A stretch of DNA of 64,000 nt from Antedon mediterranea (lineage: Eukaryota > Echinodermata > Crinoidea > Comatulida > Antedonidae): assembly GCF_964355755.1 (NCBI RefSeq), contig NC_092673.1, forward strand, positions 9,059,001 through 9,123,000, given 5' to 3'. Both the position numbers and the translations under genes were made by a program. Under the pieces are notes generated by a model. That model saw only the letters and a list, made by a program, of their open reading frames with translations. It searched no databases and was not told where the DNA came from. Positions within the stretch are counted from its first letter, which is position 1; each line of letters starts with the position of its first letter. Positions 35,680-48,782 of this stretch are shown in pieces.

Positions 35680-38600
35680 TAAAATAATAAATAGGAACGT
35701 TTAAAATGTTACCAACTTTAGATATTGTATTTAATAATAATAATATGGAGGTAATTCTTTATTTGACAAATGTGATGACTTTTTTACATTTGTTTTCAAT
35801 TATACATTCAAGGTATACAACAAATGGTTGGCCATATAATGTGTAACCATCAGTAAAAATCTATAAAATAATTTTTTTTTTTATAAAATAACATTTGACT
35901 TTTGGCAACAACAGAATAATATCATGACACACCTATAAAACAGAATTTATTTATAAATAAAGATAAAATAAACCGGTTTACACTTCAATAACAAATGAAG
36001 TTAATAGTTAAATTGAATTTTTAATAATTAACCATATCTTTTTAAAATTATGATAATAAAGTTATGTATGTACATTTTTTTTTACAAAACGAGTTTCAAA
36101 GAAAACCATTTTTTATAGATATTTCATACATTGAAGTTAATGAAATTATAAAAACTAGACAGTAAAATTAAAACAATTTCACTTACAAATTCCTAACTGG
36201 TTTAGTATTGTTCTTTGTTGATTTTGCAGCTTGGCTTGATATACTAGGATGCTGCAACATAACCAAAATGTCCCCATGAACTTGGAATGCCTCTCTCATG
36301 TTGTCTAAATACTATCAATACTGTACTCCCAGAATTAACAGCACAACTTTGATCAAATTTCTAACTTACACCAGTGACTTACGGTAGTCAGACTTGTAAC
36401 AAAGTTTTCAACTTCTATAAAGTTTTACTTCAAGGACTGTTCCATTGTAATTGAAAGGGTGATAATAATACTGGCAGATTTCCAAAAGAAAATTTAACTT
36501 CATGCCAATTTTTGTTTCAGATAATAATGTGTGCTAATCCCATTAATGTATGTTATTCATAAGAGTACTACGTACAATACAAAATTCAATTATAATAAAT
36601 AACAATGATTGACGATAACAAACAATAAAATTAGAATTAAGATTCTGTCAACATACACATAGTACTTGAATGCAAAGAAATTATTAAATTAAAATAGTTT
36701 TATTGTATATAAATGATAAATAAAATCCTATTCCACATAGAATTTAATTCAAATTCTAATAAATTCAATTAACAAATAATAAAGAAAATTGGATAAAAAC
36801 TTGGCTATTGTATAGAATCCTATCCTACACAACATTATCATAATAAACTAGTTCTAAAATACTTGGAAGCTAATATAAATTACACCAAAAAAAAAAACAA
36901 CATTCTATAATACATGTCTGCCTTCAATTAAACCTGGACATACTCCCTTGGACCATGGACGAAGTGAAAGGAACGGATTAAAGATCAAAGGCTACCAATT
37001 GACGAAACAACTCAAGCATCATCACAAACCATTACAATTTTTTTTAAATCAATAGCTAACTACAGATGGGCATCCAACTTTGTGTAAAAACCAAAGTTTC
37101 GGTTGAACACATTTAATAATGTATAAAGAGACTATGGTAATATTCAATGGCTATAAAAGATATAGCATTAAATCCAATAAACCAAATTCATCTGGTTTAA
37201 ATATTAATAATATGAACTTTGAACTCACACAAGATTCATAACTGGAGCTGATAATGTAACTCGCAAATATAAATGTCATTCGATGCGATTTGGATCTTGG
37301 ATTGTCGTTGAAGCATCACTAGAGAAAAGCTTTTTAAGCCTTTTAAAAAATCCTTTGGCATAGCAGTCTGTTATTTGATGAAAAACATTTCATTATGTTG
37401 TAATATATGAACTGTATGTGGAACATACAGCTGTATATATTGATTCTTGAATACGTACATAATCAGCAACCCTATAATATTCTAATAGAATTTTTATATG
37501 TTCACAAAGGAAGGTGAAGTCTACATAAAATCAATAAAAACATACAAAATCGATTCTGAAAATTATAATTTCTGAACAAATTAATTTCTAAAAAATGTAC
37601 TTTCAAAAGAAATGCCTTACTATCGTTAGTAAGTACTGTATTTTCACATGAAATGCAAGTTTTGAAGTACAAAGGATAATAAATGTCGTGTAAACCTAAG
37701 GATTTTAAGTTGTTTGCTTGAGTAGTTTTTTAAAATGTTTAGAATTTATGTAATACTGGTATGTTTTCAGATTATGTATACCGACATGTTGCCAAACAAG
37801 TTTTCACTGTTTTTGTTGTTTTAAATGGCAAATAATAATTATACATCAAACATTATATTCACCTCGCATAAGTTGTATGAAAGTCTCAAATTCTTTCCTC
37901 TACATTACTGTGATGTAACTTATACTGTTCGGTCAAATTTTTTCTAAGGCCGTGTTTCCGCAGCAAAAAATGAATATAATATATAATTACAGATGCGGAT
38001 CCAAGAGGGGTGGTGGTGGCGGGCACATGTTTTTTGAGAGGAAAAATATTTGATTGGGTTTTTCACGTACCAGTTTGACTTACGATAATTTTACAGAGTA
38101 GGCCTAACTGATGATTTCTGTATACTTCACTCTCTACACCAACGCGCAGCGAATGTAGGCCAAGAAGATCGCTTTAATGCCGTTGTACTTCTTTTTGTAC
38201 ATTTCACTAGATTATAGTAAGATCACAGAAAGCTAGAGAAAAATTAACCAATAATTATCTCATTTCAAATCAGATAATTTTAGATAGACAGCAATATAAC
38301 GAATGGAATGGATACCAATTATGAATCGACATTGTATGAGTTACTGTTGGTATTAGTAGCCTAGCACTTAATTCATAAAGAAGCATTTAATAGGCCAAGC
38401 ACAGGCTAAGCAAACTAAAATCTGTCAACGCTCAACATGTGGGCCAAAACACGATGTATCACAATTAGGCTAGTGAGTAGGCCTAGGACTAATCTGTAAG
38501 TCGAAGTACGCATAACTCTCTTTTTATTCCAGTCCCAGATTCGAGTGTAAAATTATTAATTATTTTTGTCAGCAAAAACAAATTTTATCTGGTATCTTAT

Positions 38601-38973
38601 GTAAATTGGTATGTTATCATTGGTTGTGCTGAAGAAATGCATTTGTTATGGCTAAAGAAACATGTAGTAAAAAGAAAGGAAAGGATGTCACCAGCTCCAT
38701 AATACTAACCAGTATCTTCATCACATTTTAATTCAATGATGTCATACAGCTTGCCTTTAAATCTACATCCTATTCTTAATTAGTGGGCATCAATTACATG
38801 ATAGATAAGGGAATTTACTAAAATTATACTAAAAGATTAATACTAGGATATGATGATTAGTTTATTTAATGCGTAGACCTCAAATCACATTAACAATAAT
38901 TAAATTAAAAATTTGTGGAAGGATTGCTTTGTTATTTAATTGTGCATGCATGTGGCCTAATTTATCAAACTTA
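35680..38973. other. Intergenic stretch, no gene seen
   Basis: AT-rich throughout. A string aaggccgtgtttccgcagc near 37948 resembles the aaggccctgtttctgctgcc fragment near 44703 and may be a transposon end. No exon is recognised. Confidence 0.4.
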
Positions 38974-39164
38974 AGGGCCTTTCACACCTGCTCCGGCACG
39001 GTTCCGGTCCGGCGACGGCAAATCCAATCGAACGTCAATGTTTCGTTTTCACGCGGCTACGCGCATATCGATTGGTGCTTGGCCGCGTGGAGCGTCGTAA
39101 AAACGAAACATTGGTGTTCGATTCGCCGGACCGGAACCGTGCCGGAACAGGTGTGAAAGGCCCT
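38974..39164. mobile_element. Harbinger-like hairpin MITE
   Basis: 191 bp flanked by TTA (38971-38973 and 39165-39167), the target duplication used by PIF/Harbinger transposons. The inverted repeats agree over 42 bp with one mismatch, beginning AGGGCCTTTCACACCTG. The arms continue imperfectly toward the centre, so the element is almost a complete palindrome. It is much richer in GC than its surroundings. The open frames read across it are a by-product of the palindrome. Confidence 0.9.
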
Positions 39165-39978
39165 TTACCCTTGAATAGGACACTAATTTCAGTTTGGCAC
39201 CTAAAATTTGCCATTTTAAGGCCCCGGGGCCGACTTCTCCCAATTTCAAAATACAGGATCCGGCACTAACCTTTGCCTTAAAGTGAAGCTCCGCCCAGAA
39301 AATTTATATTTTTCATACATTTCATTTGTTTGAAACAAAAAACAACCTTTTTTTTATGTAATTTTTATAGATCTTTCTATTTCTGCTATTTTTATTGAGT
39401 ACATACATTGCACAATTTTGCATAAATAGGCACTTTCCCTCGTTGGGGTGCAACAGGGTTTTTTTTATGATCATGTGAAATCGTTCACGATCACAATGCT
39501 GCAGCTGGCGATCTTTTCTCGTCACGATGTTGTTTTTGACAGGGAAAAAGTATATTATAACATTCTGGATGTGACCCTATCATGTTTTCACAGTGTAATA
39601 TATTGTGATTATGAGATTATTATTAAAATGTCAAATTTAACAAGATCTGAGAAAGACGTAGCTATATATTCAATAAAGCTAGGCCCAACCAGAGTCTACT
39701 GTAGGTATGATGTTGCTTGGCCTTGCTAGGCTGATAATACAGCAGTGAAGTTTGTTCTGCTGGCACACACTCATGATAGGGTTTTTTTAGGGTGCCTGCA
39801 TAATTGCTCTTTAGTCAGGCCTAAGTTTCCATATCGCTTAACTAGCAATATCAGTCTTGTTTTGTAGAGGATTAAAATAATAAGCAAGTTAATAAAGATT
39901 ATGCTGTGTACAGTGCAAATCATGATGTTACTACTGACATTTTTATCTGAAATATGACTTGGACCTAAACAAATTGCA

Positions 39979-40318
39979 TTAAAGATGTATTGTCCCCCCA
40001 AAACATGAAAAATAAAGATTAATAAAATCAGACTTTGAATAGATTATTTGTAGCTTTAAAGTTAATCATTTCTGTAGAAAAAAAATTATGTTTTCACTTA
40101 GGCAATTACAAAATAAATGGTTAAATTTAACCAAAAACCCATTGGCTGGCAGCCAATTTGACTATTTTTTTGCTTTAAATTACATTTTTTTAGGTAAATA
40201 CTTTTTTTTTCGATCCAATTTTTGGTCAAAGTGGATAAATATTTGGTGACATTAAAATGGCATATTTAACAAAAAAAATTGTAAGAATTAATTTTTCAGG
40301 GGGACAATACATCTTTAA
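39979..40318 (-). mobile_element. TTAA-ended MITE, second good copy
   Basis: 340 bp, inverted relative to the copy at 33251, with TTAAAGATGTATTGTCCCCC at one end and its complement at the other. The interior shares ggcagccaatttgac and ttcgatccaatttttggtca in reverse orientation. Both ends keep TTAA. Confidence 0.92.
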
Positions 40319-40766
40319 TTGTGTGAACATTGATTCGCCATTTTTCGACACAGTATAATTTACCAAAGGTGAGAAATTACACAAACATGTTCATGTCTTT
40401 TAAGTTAGCATGCTTAAACATAATGTAAGCTGAGAAAGCCTGAGTGGAGCTCCAATTTAAATCTTTGATTTTGCTTACTAAGTCAGATTTATTAATGCTG
40501 TATATCTAAAACAAAATATTTGCTTAATTTTGTCTTAAATCAAACACCCTGCCTTAAGATGAAAAATTTCATCCTTGTCTCATTTCTGCAACAGAAAAAT
40601 TCTTTTTGACAACGCGAGCACACTAGGCCAGAACATCGAACGTTGTTGCATTTTCCGCGGTAAAGATTTGTCTAGAAATTGGACTAGCAAAACTAATATT
40701 TTGGGGTAGGTATGACCCATTTGACTAACCAGCAGTTACTATTAGAAAAATATATTGGCTGCCATG

Positions 40767-43170
40767 CAGCGGTGGTGCCAGCATCTTTCAGACGTGGGGG
40801 CTAAACTCCCCGACGGAGGGGCTATGCGAGCATCGCTAGGGCCCCCGGTGGGGGTCCAGGGGTTTTCGCCCTCCCCCCTGAAGCAACGCGTTATAGCGTA
40901 TTTTGAGTCCGTTTTAATCAGATTTAGGGTAGCCAACTTTTTCCATTTTGTATGGTACATAATAGTCTGGGCACCAGACGGAGTTTTTTCTTAATATTAG
41001 TAAAAATATAAATATTTTTGCACATATGGCGTTTCATACGTGTATTACTTGAGTTTGGATACTCCGTCTGGGGAAACACTCAAAAGTCACGTGGTTTGAC
41101 ACCAAGAATTCTTGGTGCATAGATTATCCGGTTGACTAGTTTCAGCTGCATGCGATTGGCTACTCACTCGTACACTGTCTTAATATTCATGTTTCAGAAT
41201 TTCAAAGACTCAACAACTAAGAAGGTACGCATGCGCTATGTTACGTTTAGACAATGTGTACTTGGGTACATTAATGAAAGTTTCTGAAGGCTAGAAATGA
41301 TTTTATACCGTATGCCTAGTAGTAGTCTGGTCATTTGATGGGATTTTTCCCAAGAAAACTCGTCTTGCTTCTCCGCAAATCAAACATTGAATGGATCATT
41401 TAATATTACGCGGAGATAATTTGATTTAATTCCCACCCAGACCCTGTCCTGTTCTGTGTAGTGGTGTACAACTCCCTGGACTGGTGTAGCCCTGTCTGTT
41501 GTGTGTGAATCCTGTTGTGTGCCGGTGGTGGTATGTAGGCCTACCTTATTGGTGTTTTATTTGGCAGGTAATACGTGCGAGTTGAGTAGGACCTACGAAG
41601 GAGGCCTAGGCTAAGGACTAAACAATTAATAAACAAAACAACTTGGCAACACGATTTCATATTTCAACAGTCTCGATCGTACATTCAGCACTGTACGTAC
41701 TCGATCTTTTTCATTTTGAAACAAAATGATCATTGGTTGATTCGAAATCCATATTTACATACCGCCCGCCCCATATAGCCAAATACGGTATGATAACCTA
41801 CGTCATTCTTATTGGATGTTTGCGGTCTGCAAATCGATTTCTATACGTGTTTCACAAGTCTGTATTTTCAGACAAAAATCGCGGTCGAAATAAAAACAAA
41901 TAAATAAAAATAAAAAACAATACAGACTTGGGGCAAGTCTAGGTACATAAATAAAATACTGTGTGAAAAACACATTGCACATATATAAGTCTCCAGGACC
42001 AGCCCTACCATTAAAGTTGAGCTGCTAAGAAAATTGTGAAAATAGAACTGCTAGGTACCTGGAAATTGCACTTATATAGGCCCATATTGATAAATGAAAC
42101 GAAATTATAAGTCTACAGGACCAGCCTGCCATGGATGGGTGGGTGGAGCTAAGAAAATTGTGAAAAATAGAGCTGCTAGGTCCCTGCAAAACATTGAAAT
42201 ATAAAACGAAATTATAGGTCTACAGTTCCAGCCCACCATGGTTGGGGTGGAGCTAAGAACATTTTGAAATTGAACTTATTATAGTTCGAAGCATAAACCA
42301 GAATATATACCGGTACGTCTCTAGAACCAGCCCTACCATGAATATAAAACATTTTTTTTTTATAGAGAGCTCTATCCCAGACAATTCACTAACTGTATAT
42401 TGTACATCGAAATATGAAACGAAATGTATAAGTATCCATGACCAGCTCTTGGGGACGGTTGAGCTAATAAGACAATTTTGAAAACTAGAGCTGCAGGTCT
42501 TTAAAAACTACACTTGCACTTTAAAAATTCAGGACTAGAGGCCTAAAAAAGTAACCCTTTTTACCTTTTATTTGGAGGGGAATGCGTCCGCAAGCGTAGA
42601 CCATCTTCCGTCGGGGAAATCAGTTTATTTCCCAGATGTGAATCTGGAATTTCGATGTAAGATGAGCAGTTCATGACATACAGGACATTGAAAATGTAAT
42701 ACCTTAGCTATAATAAGATGTTGGCTAAACGAAAATGGCATGTTTTTTGTTTAGTAAAAAAAAGCGTTAACCAAGGGTTAATCGTAAATAAAAAAATTGA
42801 ACATACGAACAAAAGATCGCATAATTATAACATAATTCGTACCCTTTTGCTGTATAGCGTACGTCGATACACATTACACGACGTGACGCTTCGGTAAAGT
42901 TCGCCTGGAAACTACAGTACACATTCTGGTCCCTGGATGGAACACGATATCACACGTAAACCGCAATGGGCCGGGCCCAATGTTAAACGATTCGTACAAA
43001 GGGACACCGCCAGACATGTGCGTACCTATTGTTTATTAGATCGCTGGCAATAATGCATGCATATAAAGTGTAATAGCCCTCCAACGTACGTACTAAAAAA
43101 ATGGAACGTCGCGGTTTTCTAGGCGCTGAAGCTACGATTTAAGTTTAGAGCGAATGATTTTCGTATGTAT
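40767..43170 (+). mobile_element. hAT-like non-autonomous element, copy 1, interrupted
   Basis: The left end CAGCGGTGGTGCCAGCATC corresponds to the left end of the complete copy at 55598. It shares gcgagcatcgctagggccccc and gcaacgcgtta near the start. It then shares the series of imperfect ~110-bp repeats (taagtctccaggaccagccc and variants, 41980-42540). Near the right it shares gtcggggaaat, ggacattgaaaatgtaa and ggtttt-ctaggcgctgaagct. Only one copy of the ~300-bp right unit is present. A 979-bp insertion interrupts it. The right end is uncertain; gatagcaccgccatcact near 43270 could be a decayed terminus. No transposase is seen. Confidence 0.75.
40963..41941. mobile_element. 979-bp transposon with hairpin ends inside the hAT copy
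   Basis: It is flanked by ggtacataa on both sides (40954-40962, 41942-41950). Each end is TA plus a 15-nt hairpin: GTCTGG-GCA-CCAGAC on the left, GACTTG-GGG-CAAGTC on the right. Copy 2 of the host element lacks it and reads straight through the site (aatgcataaataaaatactg). An 8-9 bp duplication fits hAT- or P-type transposition. The superfamily is not certain and no coding frame is seen. Confidence 0.8.
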
Positions 43171-43419
43171 TTCTGACATTTGTGCTCTTTCTCTATTTCA
43201 AGTAATAAAAGCTTAGTAACCAGAATGGACCCTCTCTTGTTGGGAGTGAAAATGGTAAGATAAAATTTGATAGCACCGCCATCACTAAAGACAAAAAAGC
43301 TAGGTGCCCTTGTGTTGATGGAAGCAAAATGTTAACATTGTCATCACTTTCATTGATTTATATATGAATAATAATATATAATTTATTGAACATACGATTG
43401 TAAAATAAATGCACATGTT

Positions 43420-43950
43420 AAAAAAACAGGTCATAAATGTACGTTATATTATTAATTATGAGAAAAGAGAAAAACAATGACTTCCTAAGTTGCTAGTGTT
43501 GATTGTCCTCTCGAAGATGATTTTAGGCCTAGCTAATTAGCTAGACTTCGTTGTGTAGGCCTAGCTGGTAAAGAGCGGTAAAGTAGGAACTTTACATGCT
43601 AGCTATAGGTCTACAGTAGCTTGGCGTTGTCTTGTTGCTGAATTAATTGTCTTTCCTTTTTTTGGCAAAAATCTGTACAAATTGGGGAAGACCTGTTATT
43701 TTCGCTGAAAGTTTTATTTATTTACCCTTTCACAATGCACAATGGGTGCATCACATCTTGATATAAAAATATCAATCCTCTCAATCAATTCTGGTATTTA
43801 TAGCGGGCCAATTAAATGATTATTTTCCACATTTTCACTGTTTAAAAAAGATGGAAAAAATTATCGCAGTAGGTCTATAAATTATTTATTTTTACATAAA
43901 GTGTAGTGTGTGTAACCTTAAATTAGGTCGAAAAAACTTAGGTCTTACTA
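43420..43950 (+). mobile_element. Interior of the ATAAGCCCAC-family element
   Basis: Shares with 12931-13460 the order taaatgtacgtt, gagaaa-acaa, gaatgtcctct or its variant, tgtaggcctagct, attgtctttc, aaaaatatcaatcc, tttatttttacata and gtaaccttaaatta. No TIR is visible at either end. Confidence 0.6.
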
Positions 43951-44875
43951 GTGGCTTTAAAAACTAGTCATTTGATGTCAACACATAAAGAAAAAAAACA
44001 ACATTTAAAGAGGACTTAACTTGTTTTTTTTTAAATACAAAATACCATATCTTAAAATTAGTCATGCACATATGCTTATGTTTGACGTACAATAGAAATG
44101 AGGGAAATCACTAAATAATATTAACAACAACTAGGTGATCATTTTTAAAATTCTACTGACATTTAATTCTAAAAAAATGATGCATGCAAGTTAAAATACG
44201 ATTGCAAAATGTTGATGCATGCCATCCTATGACCTGATGCATACGTTTATAGTACTAAGTTGTGCCTATTATTATGCGTCATACAATTACACTTATTAAT
44301 TCTAGTGGCCATTAAATAACTAATTCTTATACACTTAATTTAATATCACACTCTAACATGAAATTAATAAAATTAATTAATCTATAAGTGTTAATTGTTG
44401 AATTCAATAATTCAATTAGACTTAAGCAAAAAATGTTTATTGACGTCATTGCTCAAAACCCGACATAATACCACCTATTGTGGTGTTTCTTTAATTGGAT
44501 TTCACTTGCTTTTAATTTGTTTGCATCTAAACTTATTACCAATACAGTAGTACGTGGTTATTCTTTCCTATGTATATTATATTTAATGGGCTAAATAATT
44601 GATAATTTGATGTTATAGTAGTTAGAGTTTGGGTATAAGAAGATGATTGAGATTGCTGTTTTAGCTGGTTTTAGTATGGTAAGGATAGATGAGGTGTTTC
44701 TAAGGCCCTGTTTCTGCTGCCAATTCCAAATATACCGTATAAATATACCGTATATAAAATTCGTGCACCGTTTCCACTGCACATACTTCGTTGCTGGGCT
44801 GTAAAAAAGTTGGCTTTCATTATCCAAAATGCATTTCGTGAGACGGAAGTATGGATTGACCTAGAGTCTCAGATT

Positions 44876-44945
44876 CACTTTGTTTATTCAGACTATGAAA
44901 TGTTGTATATCAGACAATTAAAACCTAGTCTGAATAAACAAAGTG
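44876..44945. repeat. 20-bp perfect stem-loop
   Basis: CACTTTGTTTATTCAGACTA at 44876-44895 and its exact complement at 44926-44945, with a 30-nt loop. It lies about 130 bp from the GTCGAAACGTC motif near 45090 and could belong to the same mobile element. Confidence 0.85.
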
Positions 44946-45072
44946 ACTCTGTAAAAGCTAAGCTTTTCATTTGACAGGATGTAAGACAATAGGTCTTTTG
45001 TTATTTAAACTTTGACCCTTGACTTGTGCTATTTAATTAGTTGTTGTTTTAAATTTCATTCATTGGACTTGA

Positions 45073-45106
45073 TAATGACCCCATGATGGAGTCGAAACGT
45101 CGTTCT
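45073..45106 (+). other. Hairpin followed by GTCGAAACGTC, retroelement-like
   Basis: ataatgaccccatgatggag then tcgaaacgtcg: a short imperfect hairpin followed by GAAACGTC. This arrangement recurs in the 3' regions of several animal retroelements. It recalls a hammerhead ribozyme core, but the CUGAUGA box is not intact. Confidence 0.35.
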
Positions 45107-46815
45107 TTTTTAAGCGTTATTTTTATATTATGAATATAATTATAGCTAGGCAATCCAAAGATAATAATAATTTTGTTTACAATACTGAAGTGTATCACAA
45201 AGGATGGCTGATTGTTATACTATATTATACCAAAATTAGAATGATACATCTGATACCACAGTAGTCTTTATCCTTGTGACATTTATTAGCATCCTACAGA
45301 AAAACCTAGAAAACAACATTGATATATTAACCTGTATGACATTACACCTTACTTATAGTGAACTAATTGGCCGCATGAACTCACGGATTTAGCATTTACC
45401 AAGAAAACCATTTTACGATGCCAATTTGCAACTAAACATTTCAAATCTACTGTAAAAGACTATAATTATTACTTAATTGAACATTACCAAATGTACAGTA
45501 AAGTTAACGATAGTTTAAATAGTTCAATATAACCAAGAAGAAGAAATTTTGATACATTTTCACCTACCTCTTTATTTTTTGGTCACTAAGAATCTAGTAT
45601 TGCAAAACCAGGGACAGATCACATCATTTGCTCATGCAGCAATAAGTACTTAGCCATATTGACAAGAAAAATCATCAAATAAAATTGAAAGTTGAATGCA
45701 TTGTATGACTATTATGGCCTCTCGTTAGTGCGTTTGCACAATCTATTTTGTTTCACGGAAGAAAAGATGGCACAGTCCAATATATATGGGTTTCCATTAT
45801 TTAAAAAATTCTGTTGCCTTTTGTTCCGTTCGCACTACACAGAACAGGTGTAAATGAAGCTATTAGCTTTCAGAACAAAACCACACTGATTATGATAAAA
45901 CTATCATACAGAATTCTTGCCTTAGGTTGTTGACTCATGGAATTAGCTAGAATTGATAAACACCAAATCCTAGAATTAAAATGTCTGTTGCTGGGAATCA
46001 AACATGGCTTCTTCTTCATTTGGCAATATTACAACACAAAGACATTTTCTAGTAACAATCGAAGAAATCTGGTTTTTAAATATGATTCAATTTTTCTAAT
46101 TATTAAGAATAGAACAAATGAACTCTTAATTCAGGAATGTCAAAATAGATTGGCTTCTAATAATCATTTAAATATTGCAATTATTTTGAAATTGATTTGA
46201 ATTTGATACAGTAGTTGATTCGAACTAAATGAAAAACCAAATTCAATATTTATATTTTCCGGGACATTAGAGAGAATTTACTATTTAATTATCTTTTTTT
46301 ATCATGATTAAATCAATTTAGTTATGAACTGATTTCATATACATTACAACAAATACTTTCTGTAAACTAAATTTATAAAGTTAGTGTCAAGTTAGATGGT
46401 AAAACGTTTACGGGATCCGGTAGAAACAAAAAACAAGCGAAGTGTGATAAGTGACTTTTAAAATATTTATGATGGTTATTTGAATAAGACATTTATGGGA
46501 ACTGCCGATATTTAATGGCACTTATTTCAGTTTTAAGAGTCAAATCTTAAAGAGAAGCATGATATGTGAAAGTTCGTATTTTGAACATGGCTGAGCAGCA
46601 ATGTAAGTTTGTAATTTACTAGTGTAGGTTTTACAGGAGGAGTACTAAAAACAGGATTAGTTAGTTTTAGATTAGTTTCATAATGACGTCATAATATCCA
46701 CAGAGAGTAGTCAAATGTTAAAACCATATTTAAGAGGGATTCTGGGTTAAAATTGCTTTCAAATATCGAGTATTTTCTACATAAAAAATGTTACTATTTA
46801 CTACATAAAAACTAC

Positions 46816-47061
46816 GTAAAAAATCATGATAAATGGCACCTCTAGTTGGCCGGAAATGACACTCTAATAATAGCACGCTTGCAATTGGCAAAACAATCGT
46901 GTCCTACTTTTTTCCACGATAAACACATTTGCGTTCAATGCTAACGTCAAGGGGTTGTCCCGAACCATAAAAACTTCCCCTGGCTAGGGCGTGAACAACA
47001 TTGCTATGAGTGTAATTTGGGATGGACATGTTTATATTTCTTTCTATTATTCTAATAATGT
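46816..47061 (+). repeat. Duplicated segment, copy 1
   Basis: Nearly identical to 48551-48782, in the same orientation. It has about 14 extra bases (around gacactctaata). Shared strings include ggcacctctagttggccgg, gctaacgtcaaggggttgtc and gagtgtaatttgggatgga. The function is unknown. Confidence 0.93.
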
Positions 47062-47134
47062 TTATTGTAAAAAGTTTGCAGTTTTCCAGTCAAGTTACAC
47101 ACTTCTTTGCAAACTACTGCAAAATAGGTGAATA

Positions 47135-47662
47135 CAGTAGAACCTGTGTTTTACGTACCCTGATTTTACGTTCCCTTGATTTTACGTACGCTTAAAATAA
47201 CCGATGACGTCATCATTTTCTTACATTGAGGGCGCAATTTAACAACAACAAAGCACACAAAGCCACAATCATGCAGCATGGCTTTGTGTGGAATTCTGCT
47301 GTGTGTTAGAGTCAAGCTACGCACGTGCAGCGACTGTTTTTATTGATAGAAAATACAAGAACATTGATATTTTACACTTTATTTAAACATCTCACAGCCT
47401 GTATATACTGTACAGTACTGTATTTTTCTAGTTAGGCCTCGCATCTTGCTAGGCCTGCTAGCCTGGCCTGAAAGTCTAGGCAAGGCCTAGCTAGTGACAA
47501 CCTACATACATGCTGTTCAATAAAGTAGAAAAACAGGGTAGCCTTTATAGCTACGATCTCTACGTATTTGGGGTAAATTTAAGGTCAACCTTGATTTTAC
47601 GAATCCTTTGTTTTACGTACGCCTTTCGGTCCCGTACCGTACGTAAAATGGAGGTTCTACTG
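47135..47662. mobile_element. pogo-like non-autonomous element
   Basis: 528 bp flanked by TA (47133-47134, 47663-47664). The ends are CAGTAGAACCTGTGTTTTAC and, as complement, CAGTAGAACCTCCATTTTAC. Repeated tgattttacgta-type strings lie inside both ends. It contains a TGACGTCA at 47205-47212. No transposase is present. Confidence 0.88.
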
Positions 47663-48550
47663 TAACTCAATGTAATTTAGTATACAATGATTGCAGTAAT
47701 CGCTGTGTCTATAACACAAATCAATAAAACGCCAAATACGCCACACTTTTTTTGGCCGTGTACATTTCATGTTTATTTTATGCCCATGAAATAATAGAAG
47801 AACACCATGTTTCTCTTTTATATTTATCGTTTATACTGCATATACCATTATTATATAAAAACCTTCATACGCGAGAAAAAAGTTCACGATATTACACTCC
47901 ACTCTGTACAGGGGTGTAAATATACCAACTAACACTTGCACACACGGACCAGGGCGGTAATTAACTGAAATGGCGAAAATTGTTTATTTTTGGAGAGTGA
48001 TGACACAAGGAGCGATCCCAGCTACACAACTTGACGCTGGTAATACTGTAGGAGTGCGTGTGTTTTGAAAATAACTCAGTTGTGGGTATTTTCCGAAGAT
48101 TTTAAATCACGTTTTCCTTTTAAACTCTTGAATTCTTAAATAGTAATTATAAACTCTGCTCTTACACTATGTAGGCCTATTTACACAACTATAATGCTAA
48201 CCCTAGCTCTAGCTTACTCTTCTTAATCAAAAGAGTCCGGTGCGTCGAATCCATGTCTAGCGACGGTAGCGGGTTGGTTGGTTGCATCTTTATTTTGTTT
48301 GAGAATTAAGGGGGTGGCTAGCTACTCTATTCACCTCTAGATCCGCTCCCCTGTATGTCTCTAGTTTTAAAAGGGCATTACAGAAAAAGTTTTGTACCCT
48401 GAAATCTTTATCTAACTCTTACTTGTGAAGCCCTTTTGAATTTTTAGAGCAGCTCTTAATAATGTAACTTTAGTAAAAAGTAATTGGTGCAATTTAATTA
48501 TACGTCGTATAAATGACATCCCTAGATGGCTGGAAATGGTACTCTCGCCT
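47663..48550. other. Intergenic, no gene seen
   Basis: Sequence between the pogo-like element and the second copy of the duplication. An ATG at about 47971 opens a short frame only. Just before 48551, gatggctggaaatggtactctcgcc is a weak echo of the start of the duplicated segment. Confidence 0.35.
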
Positions 48551-48782
48551 GTAAAAAATCATGATAAATGGCACCTCTAGTTGGCCGGAAATAGCACGCT
48601 CGCAATTGGCAAAACAATCGTGTCCTACTTTTTCCGACGATAAACACATTTGCGTTCAATGCTAACGTCAAGGGGTTGTCCCGAACCATAAAAACTTCCC
48701 CTGGCTAGGGCGTGAACAACATTGCTATGAGTGTAATTTGGGATGGACATGTTTATATTTCTTTCTATTATTCTAATAATGT
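48551..48782 (+). repeat. Duplicated segment, copy 2
   Basis: Second copy of 46816-47061. The identity stops at taataatgt; immediately after, the 17-bp minisatellite begins, whereas copy 1 continues with unrelated ttattgtaaaaag. Confidence 0.93.

Larger units (their letters stand above)
43951..46815. other. Intergenic stretch, no gene seen
   Basis: Apart from the hairpin at 44876-44945 and the GTCGAAACGTC motif near 45090, I see nothing coding. aaggccctgtttctgctgcc near 44703 may be a transposon end. Perfect TGACGTCA octamers lie at 44441 and 46684. Confidence 0.4.

Noticed and set aside
38869-39269. Open frames on both strands around 39000
   Set aside because: They lie over the palindromic Harbinger-like MITE and have no protein resemblance.
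40755-40994. Frames on both strands near 40750-41000 and 55535-55795
   Set aside because: These follow the GC-rich left end of the hAT-like element, which has no stops by composition; no conserved domain is seen.
46816-48782. LTR retrotransposon with ~235-bp direct repeats
   Set aside because: No TG...CA ends, primer-binding site, polypurine tract or gag/pol remnants. The interior contains an unrelated pogo-like element.
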